A DNA stretch of 51,722 bases from Elusimicrobiota bacterium (GTDB taxonomy: Bacteria; Elusimicrobiota; Elusimicrobia; Elusimicrobiales; UBA9959): assembly GCA_003482905.1 (NCBI GenBank), contig DMXM01000016.1:56235-107956 (forward strand), read 5' to 3'. How positions within the stretch are numbered: the stretch's first letter is position 1; each line of letters starts with the position of its first letter. Positions 1 through 9,079 of this stretch are shown in pieces. The notes under the pieces were generated by a model that ran no database searches, was not told the DNA's origin, and saw only the letters and a list, made by a program, of their open reading frames with translations. The translations under genes were made by a program, and so were the position numbers.

Positions 1-1365
1 GACGGAGAGCGCCCGGTGTCCTGGAAGGAGGTGGAGGCGGTGCTGTCTATCAGTAATCCGTTCCGGTAGATCCTGTAACCCGAAACGGCGACATTGTCGG
101 TGGAGGCCGTCCAGCTCAAGTTTATCTGCGAGGAGGACGCGGCCGTGGCCGTGAGCCCCTGCGGGACCGACGGGACCGTAGCGTCCGCCGCGGCATCGGT
201 GGCCGCCGAGACGGCTGAAGACTGAGCGGAGACATTTCCAGCGGCGTCGTAGGCGGAAACGGTATACGAATAAATAGTGGACGAAGAGAGCCCGATGCTT
301 TGAAAAGAAGTGGCAGCCGTAGTGGCTATCTGCGAACCGTTCCGGTAGATCCTGTAACCCGAAACGGCGACATTGTCGGTGGAGGCCGTCCAGCTCAGGT
401 TTATCTGCGAGGAGGACGCGGCCGTGGCCGCGAGCCCCTGCGGGATGGACGGCGACGCGACGTCGCCCGGGGCGGCGCAGGTTATAGTTTTTGGAGAGCC
501 GGTGAGCAGCGGGTTGCCGCCGGCGTTGAGGTTTATCGCGTAAGCATACAGGGTGTGGCTGGCGCCATCCTTAACCGAGGCTGGCGTGGGGAATGTAAAT
601 CCGTGCGCCGTATGGCCGCCGCATTCCGCTCCCACGGCGGCCTCCCGCGCGGCGCTGGCCGTTTCAGAACCTAAAAAGATCCCCTGTCCCGCCGGACCAT
701 CGGCGTATAAGTAGACCTGAAGGGACTGCGCGTAATTATCGGGGTCGCAGGCCCAACCCAGGCTGGCGCCGCAGTCGGAACTCTCGTGATAGCCCTTCGG
801 CACCTGGTCCGCGGAGGGAGTGGCGGCCGAGGCGGCTGAAGATCGTGAGGAGAGATTGCCGGCCGCGTCATAGGCGGATACTGTATATGAATATGCGGTG
901 GACGGAGATCGCCCGGTGTCCTGAAAAGAAGTGGCCGGCGTGGCGGTTAATTCAACACCGTTGCGGTATATCCTGTAACCCGAGACGGCTACATTGTCGG
1001 TGGAGGCCGTCCAGTTGAGGTTTATCTGCGATGAGGACGCGGCCGTGGCCGTAAGCCCCTGCGGAACCGACGGCGGCGTGACATCGGGAACGGCTGCAGT
1101 GGTCGCCGAGGCGGCGGAAGATTGCGAGGAGACATTGCCCGCTGCGTCATAAGCGGCCACCGCATAGGAATACGCGGTGGACGGAGATAGCCCGCTGTTC
1201 TGAAAGGAAGTGGCGGCCGTAGTGGCTATCTGCGAACCGTTGCGGTATATCCTGTATCCGGAAACTCCGATATTGTCGGTGGAGACAGCCCAGCTCAGGT
1301 TTATCTGCGAGGAGGACGCGGCCGAAGCCGAGAGCCCCTGCGGGACCGACGGCGGCTGGGTGTCC
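1..1365 (-). repeat. Near-identical FnIII-coding DNA repeats
   Basis: Four FnIII-coding units (about 1-190, 200-460, 820-1090, 1095-1365) share long stretches of nearly identical DNA. For example the stretches 46-170 and 311-435 differ at only a few bases. Such identity at synonymous sites means recent duplication or gene conversion rather than old domain repetition. A Cys-rich module (about 480-820) separates units two and three. Confidence 0.8.
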
Positions 1366-3215
1366 GCGGCGATTTGGACTGTGACGCTCACATTGGTTGA
1401 AAGGCCCCCGAACCAGGCCACGCCTTCCTGGACCATCTTCCACTGGAAATTATATGTGCCGGGCGCGGCAGGGGCGGTGACGCTAAAACTGAAAGTTTTC
1501 TGCTGGCCGGTCGCAACGGCGTCCGCATCGGCGAGATACACCCGGTTGGATGACCCAAGCCACAGCGAATTATCCGCCGGATTCTGACTTCCCAATTTAT
1601 ACCCAGCGGACTTCGTCCAGGTATTTGTGCCCATGTTCTTCATGGTCACTGAGACGTTATAAGACTGCCCCGCTGTCATGGACGCTGGCACGCTCTGAGA
1701 AACGAACTGAGCGCCGTTCCCGACAAAGAGAGAGGAGAGGCTGCCGTTGGGTATCGGAAGCGACTGGAAACCTATGGGGATGGTATAGGCGTCCTGCTGG
1801 GCAGGGCTCGCGGACAGGAACTGTCCCATGATCCTGGAACTTCCATCCGGAAGGAATATTATTCGTCCGTATTCGTGGGGATTAGACGGAAACTGACCGT
1901 CGCCAGCCACGGTCTGATTGAATATATGCGTTCCGAGAGGAGTATTGGAGCGGGCCATTGAGAGACGATAGCAGCCGGCGGACGAATTTAACGGGGTCAG
2001 GCAGCGGTCGGCCCCCCCGGAGCCGCTGCCCCCGCGCGCGCCAGTGGCGTACACATACTGCCCGTCGGTAAGCACCTGGAACATGTCGGCGACGGTATCG
2101 GAGCGGTTATCCGCCCCCAAACCCCATACTTCCACGGCCAAAGGGTTGTTAGAAGCTATCGGCCCCCCGGCCCCCTTGGGCCAAAGCCTCCGCAGGCCAC
2201 CGGCCTCCTGCTCCAATTCCACTCCCCAGCTCGTAATATTGTGCCACGTATTAGGAGAAACCGCGTCCATGTTTACCGCCGTCCAGTACAGATATAGGCG
2301 GTTTTGGTGATTGAACAATTTAGGCACGCTCGCAGAGTGAAGCAATCCGTCGCTCAGGTAGGAGGTTCCCAGAATGGCGACGTAGGTGCGGGAAATATCA
2401 ATTACACCGTTTATATCCAAAGGTCCCATGCATGTGGAGGCGGTGCCGCTGAAACCTGTCCCATGGCATTCGAACGCGGCCCAGAACTCGTTGCTGAAGA
2501 AGGCCACCGAAGGGTCATAAGCGGTGGTAATGGTTTTGCCTTCCGGGATGGCCACAGGGGGCGTTAATACCGGGCGCAAATTCGTTATCGTATTCGCGGC
2601 CCAGTTCATTGTCCCGAGAGCCAGCGACCACGTGGCCCCCCCGTCCTGGGTGATCCTTCCCGCGAATAAGTTAATTTGGGCCGGAATTTGCCAGAAGGCG
2701 ACCGAGTTGCTTCCAAAACCAGTTTGCGTTACCGCGGCGGCAGCGCCCGGCCCGGAAACAATATCGGGAGCTGAAACTGTGACAACCACTAACTGGCTTA
2801 CGCCTCCGAACCATTCCACGCCCTCCTGGACCAGCTTCCACTGAAAGTAGTATGTGCCGGGCACGACCGGGGCGGTAATATTAAAACTGAAGGTTTTCTG
2901 CTGGCCCGGCGCTATGGCGTCCGCGTCGGCGAGATTTATCCGGCTGCTTCCCGCCCAGAGGGCGTTATCCTGCGGGTACTGGCTCCCCAGTTTATATCCG
3001 GCGGCTTTCGTCCATGTGCCCGTACCGGTGTTCTGCATGGTCACTGAAACTCCGTATGACTGCCCGGCGGTCATGGCGGCGGACACGCTCTGGGAAACGA
3101 ACGAGGCGTTATTGGCGCCCTGGGCGCACATTATCAGACCATGCGACGCGCAAAATAAAAAGAAGACGCCTGCCCGCCGCCTCAGGAGCGCGTATGAACC
3201 TCCGTTCTTTGCCAT
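1..3215 (-). CDS. Large secreted protein with NBR1-type Ig, propeller-like and FnIII domains (3' end beyond window)
   Basis: Open on the minus strand for 1071 codons and cut by the left edge. ATG at 3215 follows GGAG (7-nt gap); an in-frame ATG at 3233 is possible. Order seen: signal peptide about 1-33; NBR1-like Ig domain about 36-146 (APVVPGTYYFQWKLVQEG); an Asn/Trp-rich region about 150-495 that could be a beta-propeller of the glycosidase type (inference); a second NBR1-like Ig about 502-615 (APAAPGTYNFQWKMVQEG); FnIII about 617-707 and 709-799; a Cys-containing module about 800-912 (GWACDPDN, then a conserved GSPKTITC end); FnIII about 919-1005 and from 1009 on. Probably a cell-surface or secreted carbohydrate- or matrix-binding protein. 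It lies 44 nt after the PorV-like gene and should share its promoter. No catalytic site was identified. Confidence 0.85.
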   Translation of the reverse strand, partial: MAKNGGSYALLRRRAGVFFLFCASHGLIMCAQGANNASFVSQSVSAAMTAGQSYGVSVTMQNTGTGTWTKAAGYKLGSQYPQDNALWAGSSRINLADADAIAPGQQKTFSFNITAPVVPGTYYFQWKLVQEGVEWFGGVSQLVVVTVSAPDIVSGPGAAAAVTQTGFGSNSVAFWQIPAQINLFAGRITQDGGATWSLALGTMNWAANTITNLRPVLTPPVAIPEGKTITTAYDPSVAFFSNEFWAAFECHGTGFSGTASTCMGPLDINGVIDISRTYVAILGTSYLSDGLLHSASVPKLFNHQNRLYLYWTAVNMDAVSPNTWHNITSWGVELEQEAGGLRRLWPKGAGGPIASNNPLAVEVWGLGADNRSDTVADMFQVLTDGQYVYATGARGGSGSGGADRCLTPLNSSAGCYRLSMARSNTPLGTHIFNQTVAGDGQFPSNPHEYGRIIFLPDGSSRIMGQFLSASPAQQDAYTIPIGFQSLPIPNGSLSSLFVGNGAQFVSQSVPASMTAGQSYNVSVTMKNMGTNTWTKSAGYKLGSQNPADNSLWLGSSNRVYLADADAVATGQQKTFSFSVTAPAAPGTYNFQWKMVQEGVAWFGGLSTNVSVTVQIAADTQPPSVPQGLSASAASSSQINLSWAVSTDNIGVSGYRIYRNGSQIATTAATSFQNSGLSPSTAYSYAVAAYDAAGNVSSQSSAASATTAAVPDVTPPSVPQGLTATAASSSQINLNWTASTDNVAVSGYRIYRNGVELTATPATSFQDTGRSPSTAYSYTVSAYDAAGNLSSRSSAASAATPSADQVPKGYHESSDCGASLGWACDPDNYAQSLQVYLYADGPAGQGIFLGSETASAAREAAVGAECGGHTAHGFTFPTPASVKDGASHTLYAYAINLNAGGNPLLTGSPKTITCAAPGDVASPSIPQGLAATAASSSQINLSWTASTDNVAVSGYRIYRNGSQIATTAATSFQSIGLSSSTIYSYTVSAYDAAGNVSAQSSAVSAATDAAADATVPSVPQGLTATAASSSQINLSWTASTDNVAVSGYRIYRNGLLIDSTASTSFQDTGRSP

Positions 3216-3259
3216 AGGATGTCTCCACGTCATAACAGCCGGTAATCTCCCGGGACATT

Positions 3260-4306
3260 TCACCATATAGATATAGGAGCCTTGCCGCCGCCGGAGTTCT
3301 TCTTGGCGGACTTCTCTCCATACCGCTTAACCCTGCCGCCGGGGTCATTGCCGGCGTTTCCAAACCTCATCGTAAGCGATAATCGGTGCGTAAGCCCGAG
3401 GTCTCCGAACGGCACCGCGGCGTAATCCACAGCCGCGTTCTTAATCACCAATCCAAACCCGCCGCTAACCGCCGTTATGCCGGATATATCTCCAAGGGTA
3501 AGGGTGTTCACGCCGAAGCGCAGCAACACGCGGATATTAACGTCCCTGTAGGCTGCGTGCTCTACCCCGGCGCAGATATACGGGCTGTTGCCCCTGGGAG
3601 CGGCCACATCCGCCGATATCAGCCAGTTTTTGTCCAGTTGCAGCGCTCCGCCGGCCTTTAAAGTAGTGGGCAGCGGGTCCGCCTTTTTGTCCAACTTTAT
3701 GCCGCCGCCCAGGTTCTGCGCGACGAAGGCGAGCCTTAATGTCATATCGTCCACGCTGGTCCGGGCGGTCAGACCGGCGTCAAACGCAAAAACTCCGGCT
3801 TTTTCCACTATCTTGGAACTTAAATACTTTCCGGCCACGCCGGCGCCGTATTTCCTGCTGTCGGCGCCAAACACTTCAAGATCAAGCGCGTAACCTATGG
3901 TGGCGGCATAATCCCTGGGCTGGTAGGTGCCGCGGTTGTTTCCGGCCTCGTCGGTACGCTCCACTTCGCCTCCGTTCAGGTAAGCCACCGCGCCGCCGAA
4001 AGCGGAGGATCCGTTGGATCTGGCGAAGGAGAGATAATCAAAACTTATGCCCGCCAGGTAGTTCGCGTGCATGAACATCACGGAGATTTCCGGCGCGCGC
4101 ACAAGGCCGGCCGGGTTCCATGACACGGCCGAGGCGTCGGCGGCCACCGCCGAGTAAGCCTCGCCCATGCCGAGCGCGCGCGCGCCCATGCCCATGGTAA
4201 GAAATGCGGCACCGGTGGTTCCTTTGGCCCCGGCATTGAAGTCCCCTGCCGCCAAGTTAATCCCGGCGGAAAGAACAAATATTAAGAAAGAAGATGCCGC
4301 TTTCAT
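3260..4306 (-). CDS. PorV/PorQ (UPF0164) family outer-membrane protein
   Basis: About 348 aa. The N-terminus has a signal peptide (MKAASSFLIFVLSAGINLAAG) followed by the family signature GMGARALGMGEAYSAVAADA and SWNPAGL, then alternating beta-strand sequence expected of a barrel (FadL-like fold). In Bacteroidetes, PorV shuttles type IX cargo to the attachment complex; in other phyla the role of this family is unknown. No start has a clear Shine-Dalgarno: ATG at 4306 fits the signal peptide best, ATG 4312 and GTG 4342 are alternatives. The next gene downstream, 44 nt away, encodes a large secreted protein that could be its cargo or partner (inference). Confidence 0.85.
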   Translation of the reverse strand: MKAASSFLIFVLSAGINLAAGDFNAGAKGTTGAAFLTMGMGARALGMGEAYSAVAADASAVSWNPAGLVRAPEISVMFMHANYLAGISFDYLSFARSNGSSAFGGAVAYLNGGEVERTDEAGNNRGTYQPRDYAATIGYALDLEVFGADSRKYGAGVAGKYLSSKIVEKAGVFAFDAGLTARTSVDDMTLRLAFVAQNLGGGIKLDKKADPLPTTLKAGGALQLDKNWLISADVAAPRGNSPYICAGVEHAAYRDVNIRVLLRFGVNTLTLGDISGITAVSGGFGLVIKNAAVDYAAVPFGDLGLTHRLSLTMRFGNAGNDPGGRVKRYGEKSAKKNSGGGKAPISIW

Positions 4307-4384
4307 GATCATAAGCTGTGTCAAAGCGTTAAAACGGCGCACCGGAAAGACCGTCTCATTGCTTTCGCCGGCGCGCCTATATAT

Positions 4385-4412
4385 ATTATAGGCGAATATA
4401 TTGACATGTCAA
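4385..4412 (-). promoter_or_regulatory. Consensus sigma-70 promoter for the PorV-like gene
   Basis: On the minus strand TTGACA (4412-4407), a 16-nt spacer and TATAAT (4390-4385) form a fully consensus promoter about 75 nt before the likely start codon. The -35 hexamer is part of the palindrome TTGACATGTCAA (4401-4412), which could also serve as an operator half or full site. Confidence 0.8.
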
Positions 4413-4491
4413 TGGGAGAGCGATTATCGGTTGTTTTTACCGGGGATAGTCCCCCTTAGCGCCAGGGAAATCGGGGGAACCATCTCCCTCT

Positions 4492-5586
4492 CTAAAGCCG
4501 GCCGCCGCGGCGGAAAGTATCTTTCGGCTTTTCGGGCGGGCGCTTGTTGGCGGTCTTGTTCTTTAATCTCTCGGCTATCTCCATCCTGGCTTTAAGGCCG
4601 GCGGCTTCCTTGCGGATCTTCAGGTAATTCCCGTAATGCGCCCGGTCCAGCTTCCCGGAGGCGAGGGCTTCACGCACGGCGCAGGACGGCTCGTTGGAAT
4701 GCGAGCAGTTGTCGAAGCGGCACTGCCCGGCCAGGGCCTGTATGTCCTCGAAGGTTTCATCCACGGTCTGTTCCCCGGCCCAGAGTTCCAGCCCGCGCAT
4801 CCCCGGGGTATCTATGAGCAGGGCCCCGCTGCCCGGCAGCACGAACATCCGGCGGCCGGTGGTGGTGTGGCGGCCTTTTGAGTCGGCCTCGCGCACCTTG
4901 CCGGTGAGCTGGGCGCTCCGGCCCAGCAGGTTGTTGATTATAGTGGATTTTCCGGCGCCGGAAGACCCGGCGAAAACTATGGTCCGGGCGGGGCCTATAT
5001 GCGCGGCCAGGGCCTCGTAACCTTTCATATTTAAAGAGTCCAGCGCCAGGGCCTTCGCCCCGAAGCCAAGGGCATCTATTTCTTTTGCCTTAAGGGCCGC
5101 GTCCGCGGCCAGGTCCGCCTTGTTAAGTATTACTACGGCTTCGGCGCCTCCGGCGCATGCGGCCGCCAGGTAGCGCTCGACGCGGGCCAGGTTATAGGTG
5201 GCGTCCAGGCCTATCACTATAAATACGGTGTCGATATTCGCGGCTATAACCTGCTCGTCCTCGCCGCCGGGGTCCTTGCGCGACAGGCGCGTTCTGCGCG
5301 GCAGCAGCGCCTGTATGGTCTGGCGCCGCGCGGCCGGGTCGAAAGAGAGCGCCACCCAATCGCCCACCGCCGGGAAACCCGCCTTGGACCCGGCGGCTTT
5401 GCGGAAGTTGCCGGAAACCTCGGCGGTAAACTCGCCGCGCGCGCAGACCAGGTCGCAGGCCATGCGGTGCTCCGCTATTATCCTTGCCGGGATCAGTCCG
5501 CGCAGGGCGAAGGGTTTGAACGCCTCTTTCAGCTCCGGCGTCCAGCCGAGTTCCTCTATAGTGGGGATCGCGCGCGGGGCCGTCAT
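4492..5586 (-). CDS. rsgA: Ribosome small-subunit GTPase RsgA
   Basis: 364 aa, usual length. It is a late-stage 30S maturation GTPase with a circularly permuted G domain, visible here as G4 NKAD (155-158) before G1 GSSGAGKST (207-215), G2 TTT (241-243) and G3 DTPG (259-262). An N-terminal OB-fold region precedes it. The C-terminal zinc site is present: Cys289, Cys294, His296, Cys302 with the family context NEPSCAV. ATG at 5586 has only a weak ribosome site. It follows the pirin gene by 43 nt and may be cotranscribed with it. Nothing is missing or odd. Confidence 0.95.
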   Translation of the reverse strand: MTAPRAIPTIEELGWTPELKEAFKPFALRGLIPARIIAEHRMACDLVCARGEFTAEVSGNFRKAAGSKAGFPAVGDWVALSFDPAARRQTIQALLPRRTRLSRKDPGGEDEQVIAANIDTVFIVIGLDATYNLARVERYLAAACAGGAEAVVILNKADLAADAALKAKEIDALGFGAKALALDSLNMKGYEALAAHIGPARTIVFAGSSGAGKSTIINNLLGRSAQLTGKVREADSKGRHTTTGRRMFVLPGSGALLIDTPGMRGLELWAGEQTVDETFEDIQALAGQCRFDNCSHSNEPSCAVREALASGKLDRAHYGNYLKIRKEAAGLKARMEIAERLKNKTANKRPPEKPKDTFRRGGRL

Positions 5587-5629
5587 CGGGCGGGCCGGTC
5601 ACTTTCCGCGTGATTAACAAGCCGGCTCA

Positions 5630-6475
5630 TTACTTTTTAAGGAACGTCCCTTTGCGGTATTCTTCGAAGGCGGTCTTCAGCTCGTGCTCCGTGTTCATCA
5701 CTATGGGACCGCGCCAGGCTATGGGTTCTTTCAGGGGACGCCCGGCCAGCAGCAGAAAGCGCATGCCCTCACCCGAAGCCGAGCAGGCCAGGGCCTCGCC
5801 CTCCCCCATCACCGCCAGCTGGCCCGGCTCTATCAGGCGCTCCTTATCCTTGTCGAAATAGCCTTTCCCCTCGAACACGCATACCAATACGGTGTCCTCC
5901 GGCCGGACGTCAAGTGTGAATTCCGCGCCGGCATCCGCCTTAACGTCGAAGAACCACGGCTGTATCACTATATCCTGCGCCGGGCCGCTTACGCCGCCGT
6001 AATCGCCGCAGATCACCTTCATTTTGTAGCCCGGCCCCGCCGCCTCGGGGATGCTTTCCGCGCTTATATCGCGGTAGCGCGGGCGCGTCATCTTGTGCTT
6101 TTTAGGCAGGTTGATCCAAAGCTGAAAGCCGCGCATAGTCCCCTCATAGGCCTTGGGCATCTCCTGGTGCACTATACCGGAGCCCGCGGTCATCCATTGT
6201 ACCTGCCCGGACTTTATCAGGCCGGAATTACCGAGCGAGTCGCCGTGCGCCACCGCGCCTTCCAGCATATAAGTGACGGTCTCTATGCCGCGGTGCGGAT
6301 GCCACGGAAAACCGGCCATATAGTCGGCGGGGTCGGCGGAACCGAAATTATCCAGCAGCAGGAAGGGGTCCGTCAGGGCCGGGTCCCCCAGCCCGAGTAT
6401 GCGCTTGAGTTTGACCCCGGCGCCCTCCACCACCCAGTTGCCCTCTGCCACCGTTTTGATATTTCTTGTTTTCAT
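5630..6475 (-). CDS. Pirin family protein (cupin)
   Basis: 281 aa from ATG 6475, which has GGTGA five bases upstream; an ORF extension to 6565 lacks support. Pirins are bicupins binding one metal in the N-terminal cupin; some act as quercetin 2,3-dioxygenases, others as redox-sensing regulators. The four metal ligands are visible: His59 and His61 (PWHPHRGIETVTYML), His103 and Glu105 (GSGIVHQEMP). The C-terminal cupin lacks ligands, as is usual. Substrate cannot be told from sequence. Confidence 0.93.
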   Translation of the reverse strand: MKTRNIKTVAEGNWVVEGAGVKLKRILGLGDPALTDPFLLLDNFGSADPADYMAGFPWHPHRGIETVTYMLEGAVAHGDSLGNSGLIKSGQVQWMTAGSGIVHQEMPKAYEGTMRGFQLWINLPKKHKMTRPRYRDISAESIPEAAGPGYKMKVICGDYGGVSGPAQDIVIQPWFFDVKADAGAEFTLDVRPEDTVLVCVFEGKGYFDKDKERLIEPGQLAVMGEGEALACSASGEGMRFLLLAGRPLKEPIAWRGPIVMNTEHELKTAFEEYRKGTFLKK

Positions 6476-6683
6476 AATGTCACCGGCCCGAAAATCCAGC
6501 CTTTTATCGAATGACCGCGCCCGCAATAATAGAATATCAAAAAACCCCCCCGCGGCCCTATACACTTGCGCGCGAAAAATATTGTATGCTCACCTTTGGG
6601 TAGGGGACTGCATATTAAACACCTGGTGTCCGGCTTTTTCATTTGTAATCCCTTTGGCTAAAAACTGACGGGGAGGTAATTAT

Positions 6684-7838
6684 ATGACGCTGATGAACAA
6701 AGCGGGGTTCGAGGAACTTCTAAGCCAGCAGGAAGGGCCGTGTGTTTCCGTTTTTATGCCCACGATCAAGGGGAGCGAAGAGACGAAACAAAACCCCATA
6801 AGATACCGTAAACTGATCAACGAGGCGGAAAAGAAACTTGAGGCGCTGGGGCTGCGGGCGCCCGAAGCCAGAAAATTTATGGAAGCCGCCAGGCCGCCGC
6901 TGGAAGACCACAAATTCTGGCAGTACCAAAGCGGCGGGCTGGCCCTTTTCCTGTCAAAGGACGTGAAGCGGATCTACACGCTGCCGCTCAACTTCGGCGA
7001 ACTTGCCGTGGTTGCCGACCACTTCTGCGTCGCCCCGGTGCTGCCCCTCTTCGCCGAGGACGGCAGATTCTACGTCCTGGCGCTGAGCCAGCATTCGCTG
7101 CGGCTTTATCACTGCGGCAGGCACAGCGTAATGGAAGTGGACCTAAAACAGATGCCGAAGAGCATAACGGACCTGCTGGAACTCAATCCCAGGGAGAAGC
7201 AGCTGCAGTTCCACGGCAACACCGAGGGGAGCGCGGCCGGGCGGGGCGGGGCGGGCATGTTCCACGGCCACGCCGAAGACTCCGACGAGGCCAAGGAGAA
7301 CATGCTGGTTTACTTCCACAGCGTCAACAGGGGGATCAATTCCATACTCAGGAGCGACGGGGCGCCGCTGGTGCTGGCCGGGGTGGATTACCTGACCCGC
7401 ATATACGGCAAAGCCAACACCTACCCTAACCTGGTCGGCATGATGCCCGGCAGCGCCGTCGGCTCAAGGCCGGAAGAACTGCGGGAGCGGGCCTGGGAGC
7501 TGGTGAAACCCATATTCGAGGCCGGCGAAATGGCCGCCGTAAGGCAATACGAGCGGCTCATGGGCACGCCCAAGGCGTCCAACCACATCAAGACCATACT
7601 AAAGGCCTCGGACGAGGGGAAGGTGGGAACACTGCTGGTTTCCGCTAACGCGCAAAGATGGGGAATGTTCGACCCGGAACTGGGGGTAATGGCCATGCAC
7701 GCTAAAGCGGAGCCCACCGATACCGAACTGATAGACCTGTGCGCCACACGCACCCTGCGCCACGGCGGGAAGGTGCACGTGCTCGAGCAGTCCAAAATGC
7801 CAGGCGTGGCCCCGGTGGCGGCTATACTGCGGTACTGA
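6684..7838 (+). CDS. baeRF-type protein (bacterial archaeo-eukaryotic release-factor-like family)
   Basis: 384 aa with a strong ribosome site (GGGGAGGT, 6-7 nt before ATG). The N-terminal part (FEELLSQQEGPCVSVFMPT, then QNPIRYRKLINEAEKKL) and the spread of eRF1-like segments, ending in LCATRTLRHGGKVHVLEQSKMPG, match the baeRF families, which are related to eRF1/Pelota domains 1-3 and predicted to act on ribosomes; no bacterial member has a proven reaction. It is transcribed alone, divergently from the pirin gene, and ends at a strong hairpin. Assignment to the baeRF group is from recalled family features; the subfamily number is uncertain. Confidence 0.75.
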   Translation: MTLMNKAGFEELLSQQEGPCVSVFMPTIKGSEETKQNPIRYRKLINEAEKKLEALGLRAPEARKFMEAARPPLEDHKFWQYQSGGLALFLSKDVKRIYTLPLNFGELAVVADHFCVAPVLPLFAEDGRFYVLALSQHSLRLYHCGRHSVMEVDLKQMPKSITDLLELNPREKQLQFHGNTEGSAAGRGGAGMFHGHAEDSDEAKENMLVYFHSVNRGINSILRSDGAPLVLAGVDYLTRIYGKANTYPNLVGMMPGSAVGSRPEELRERAWELVKPIFEAGEMAAVRQYERLMGTPKASNHIKTILKASDEGKVGTLLVSANAQRWGMFDPELGVMAMHAKAEPTDTELIDLCATRTLRHGGKVHVLEQSKMPGVAPVAAILRY

Positions 7839-7881
7839 CCGGGAAGCCGGGGCGGTATGCCGCCGGCCTTATGGCCGCATA

Positions 7882-7915
7882 AAAGCCGGACTCCGCTCTT
7901 GCGGAGTCCGGCTTT
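7882..7915. terminator. Bidirectional rho-independent terminator
   Basis: A perfect 15-bp stem (7882-7896 with 7901-7915) with a TCTT loop lies between convergent genes. The minus-strand copy ends in TTTTAT and fits the Hsp20-like gene; the plus copy serves the baeRF gene, though its U-run is short. Confidence 0.85.
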
Positions 7916-7946
7916 AGCGGCGCGTCGGACGCACCGGGGCGACAGA

Positions 7947-8651
7947 TTATCTCCCGTCCTTTTTACGCGCGAAGGTTATTTTTACGCTTTCCGCGCCTAT
8001 TTCCACCTTGCCGGTGCCGGCCTCGGCTTCAGCCGGGAGCGGCAGGATCTTGACGTAGCCGCGCGCCGGCTCCCTTCTTATTATCCCGCCGCCGCTCTTT
8101 TCCTCCGAGAATATTTCGGCCCTGAACGATATTTTTATGCGATCGCCGGTTATATCGACGTCCGCCGTACCGCCGGCCAGGCCGGGCACCTGGATGGTGA
8201 GCGTTACGTTCTCTCCGCTTCTGACCACCCCGGTTTTAAACTGGGCCATCCTCATCCTTTGCTCGAACCATTTCTCCCAGTAATTCTCAAAAATGGCCTT
8301 TTCCTCCCCCCCTAGCTGCTCCGACATTTTCCGGCGTACCCGCTCTATCTCGGCGAACGGCTCCGGCCTGCCGGCAAAGAACCGGTCGCCGAAGAAAACG
8401 TCGAAATCCCGTTCCAGCAGCGGGCCGCCCCGGCTGACCTGGTTGCGGATCCTGTCGCGCCACTTCTCGAATTCTTCCCATTGCGCGTCGGAGGCCTTTT
8501 CAGCGTGGAGTTTTTTATATATTTCCGGCCGCACCGGGGCCTGTTCCCCGAACTCTTTGGCGGAGACATTGCACTCGTATATGTAGCACGCCTGCCCCAG
8601 GGTCAACGCCGTAAGCACCACGACCGCCAGCCATAAATATTTTTCTCTCAT
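7947..8651 (-). CDS. Membrane-anchored protein with Hsp20/alpha-crystallin-like domain
   Basis: 234 aa. A single N-terminal hydrophobic helix (about 5-23) without a clear cleavage site suggests an anchored, outward-facing protein. Residues about 40-140 are charged and helical. The C-terminal ~90 residues resemble an alpha-crystallin domain (VTLTIQVPGL, GDRIKISF, YVKILPLPAEA, VEIGAESVKITFARK), so a periplasmic holdase role is plausible (inference). The usual C-terminal IxI tail is absent. The 56-aa ORF 34 nt upstream probably shares its transcript. Confidence 0.7.
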   Translation of the reverse strand: MREKYLWLAVVVLTALTLGQACYIYECNVSAKEFGEQAPVRPEIYKKLHAEKASDAQWEEFEKWRDRIRNQVSRGGPLLERDFDVFFGDRFFAGRPEPFAEIERVRRKMSEQLGGEEKAIFENYWEKWFEQRMRMAQFKTGVVRSGENVTLTIQVPGLAGGTADVDITGDRIKISFRAEIFSEEKSGGGIIRREPARGYVKILPLPAEAEAGTGKVEIGAESVKITFARKKDGR

Positions 8652-8685
8652 GCAGCCCCCATTACCGGTATTTTCGCCGCCCTTT

Positions 8686-8856
8686 TTAGGCCGTCTCGCA
8701 CAAAAGCCGGTTGGACGCCTTAATGAGCTGCTCCCCCTTAAGGTAGTAGAATGTGCGCCGCAGGAATTGGCCGGCGGTGCTTGCGGTTATGTTTTTTTTA
8801 CGGCGCGGTTGACGGCGCCCCCCGGCGACGCGGAGTCGCCTGTTAATGGTTTTCAT
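8686..8856 (-). CDS. Small basic protein, unrecognised
   Basis: A 56-aa ORF from ATG 8856 to TAA at 8688-8686, preceded by a G-rich ribosome-site candidate (GAGGGGGGAGA). It begins MKTINRRLRVAGGRRQPRRK: the N-terminal half is very Arg/Lys-rich, the second half is helical (FLRRTFYYLKGEQLIKASNR). It has no recognised family. It sits 34 nt before the Hsp20-like gene in the same direction. Evidence is only the start context, coding-like C-terminal half and position, so a chance ORF is possible. Confidence 0.4.
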   Translation of the reverse strand: MKTINRRLRVAGGRRQPRRKKNITASTAGQFLRRTFYYLKGEQLIKASNRLLCETA

Positions 8857-9079
8857 TCTCCCCCCTCATTTTTCAACGCTGCAAGGCCGCCGGTCTTGCC
8901 GCATAATAGCGCAAGAACCGGAAGCTTACTGAGCCGACAGCCTCAGCAGCACGCTGCGTTTACAGTAACGTTGCTTAGCCCTACCCCTAGGACTTCAATA
9001 TCTAAGGCTACTCTATTTAAAATGTTTGTTTAATGTCAAGTTGATTTCAGTCACAGTTCCGGCGCTATATAAACGGATA
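8857..9079. other. Non-coding gap with weak promoter and small hairpins
   Basis: No ORF seen. On the minus strand TTGACA (9039-9034) is followed after 14-17 nt by AT-rich -10 candidates (TAAATA or ATAGAG), which would drive the small ORF and the Hsp20-like gene with a ~150-nt leader. The leader holds short hairpins (CTGAG...CTCAG near 8928-8946; GCAGC...GCTGC near 8946-8957). No recognised riboswitch. Confidence 0.35.
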
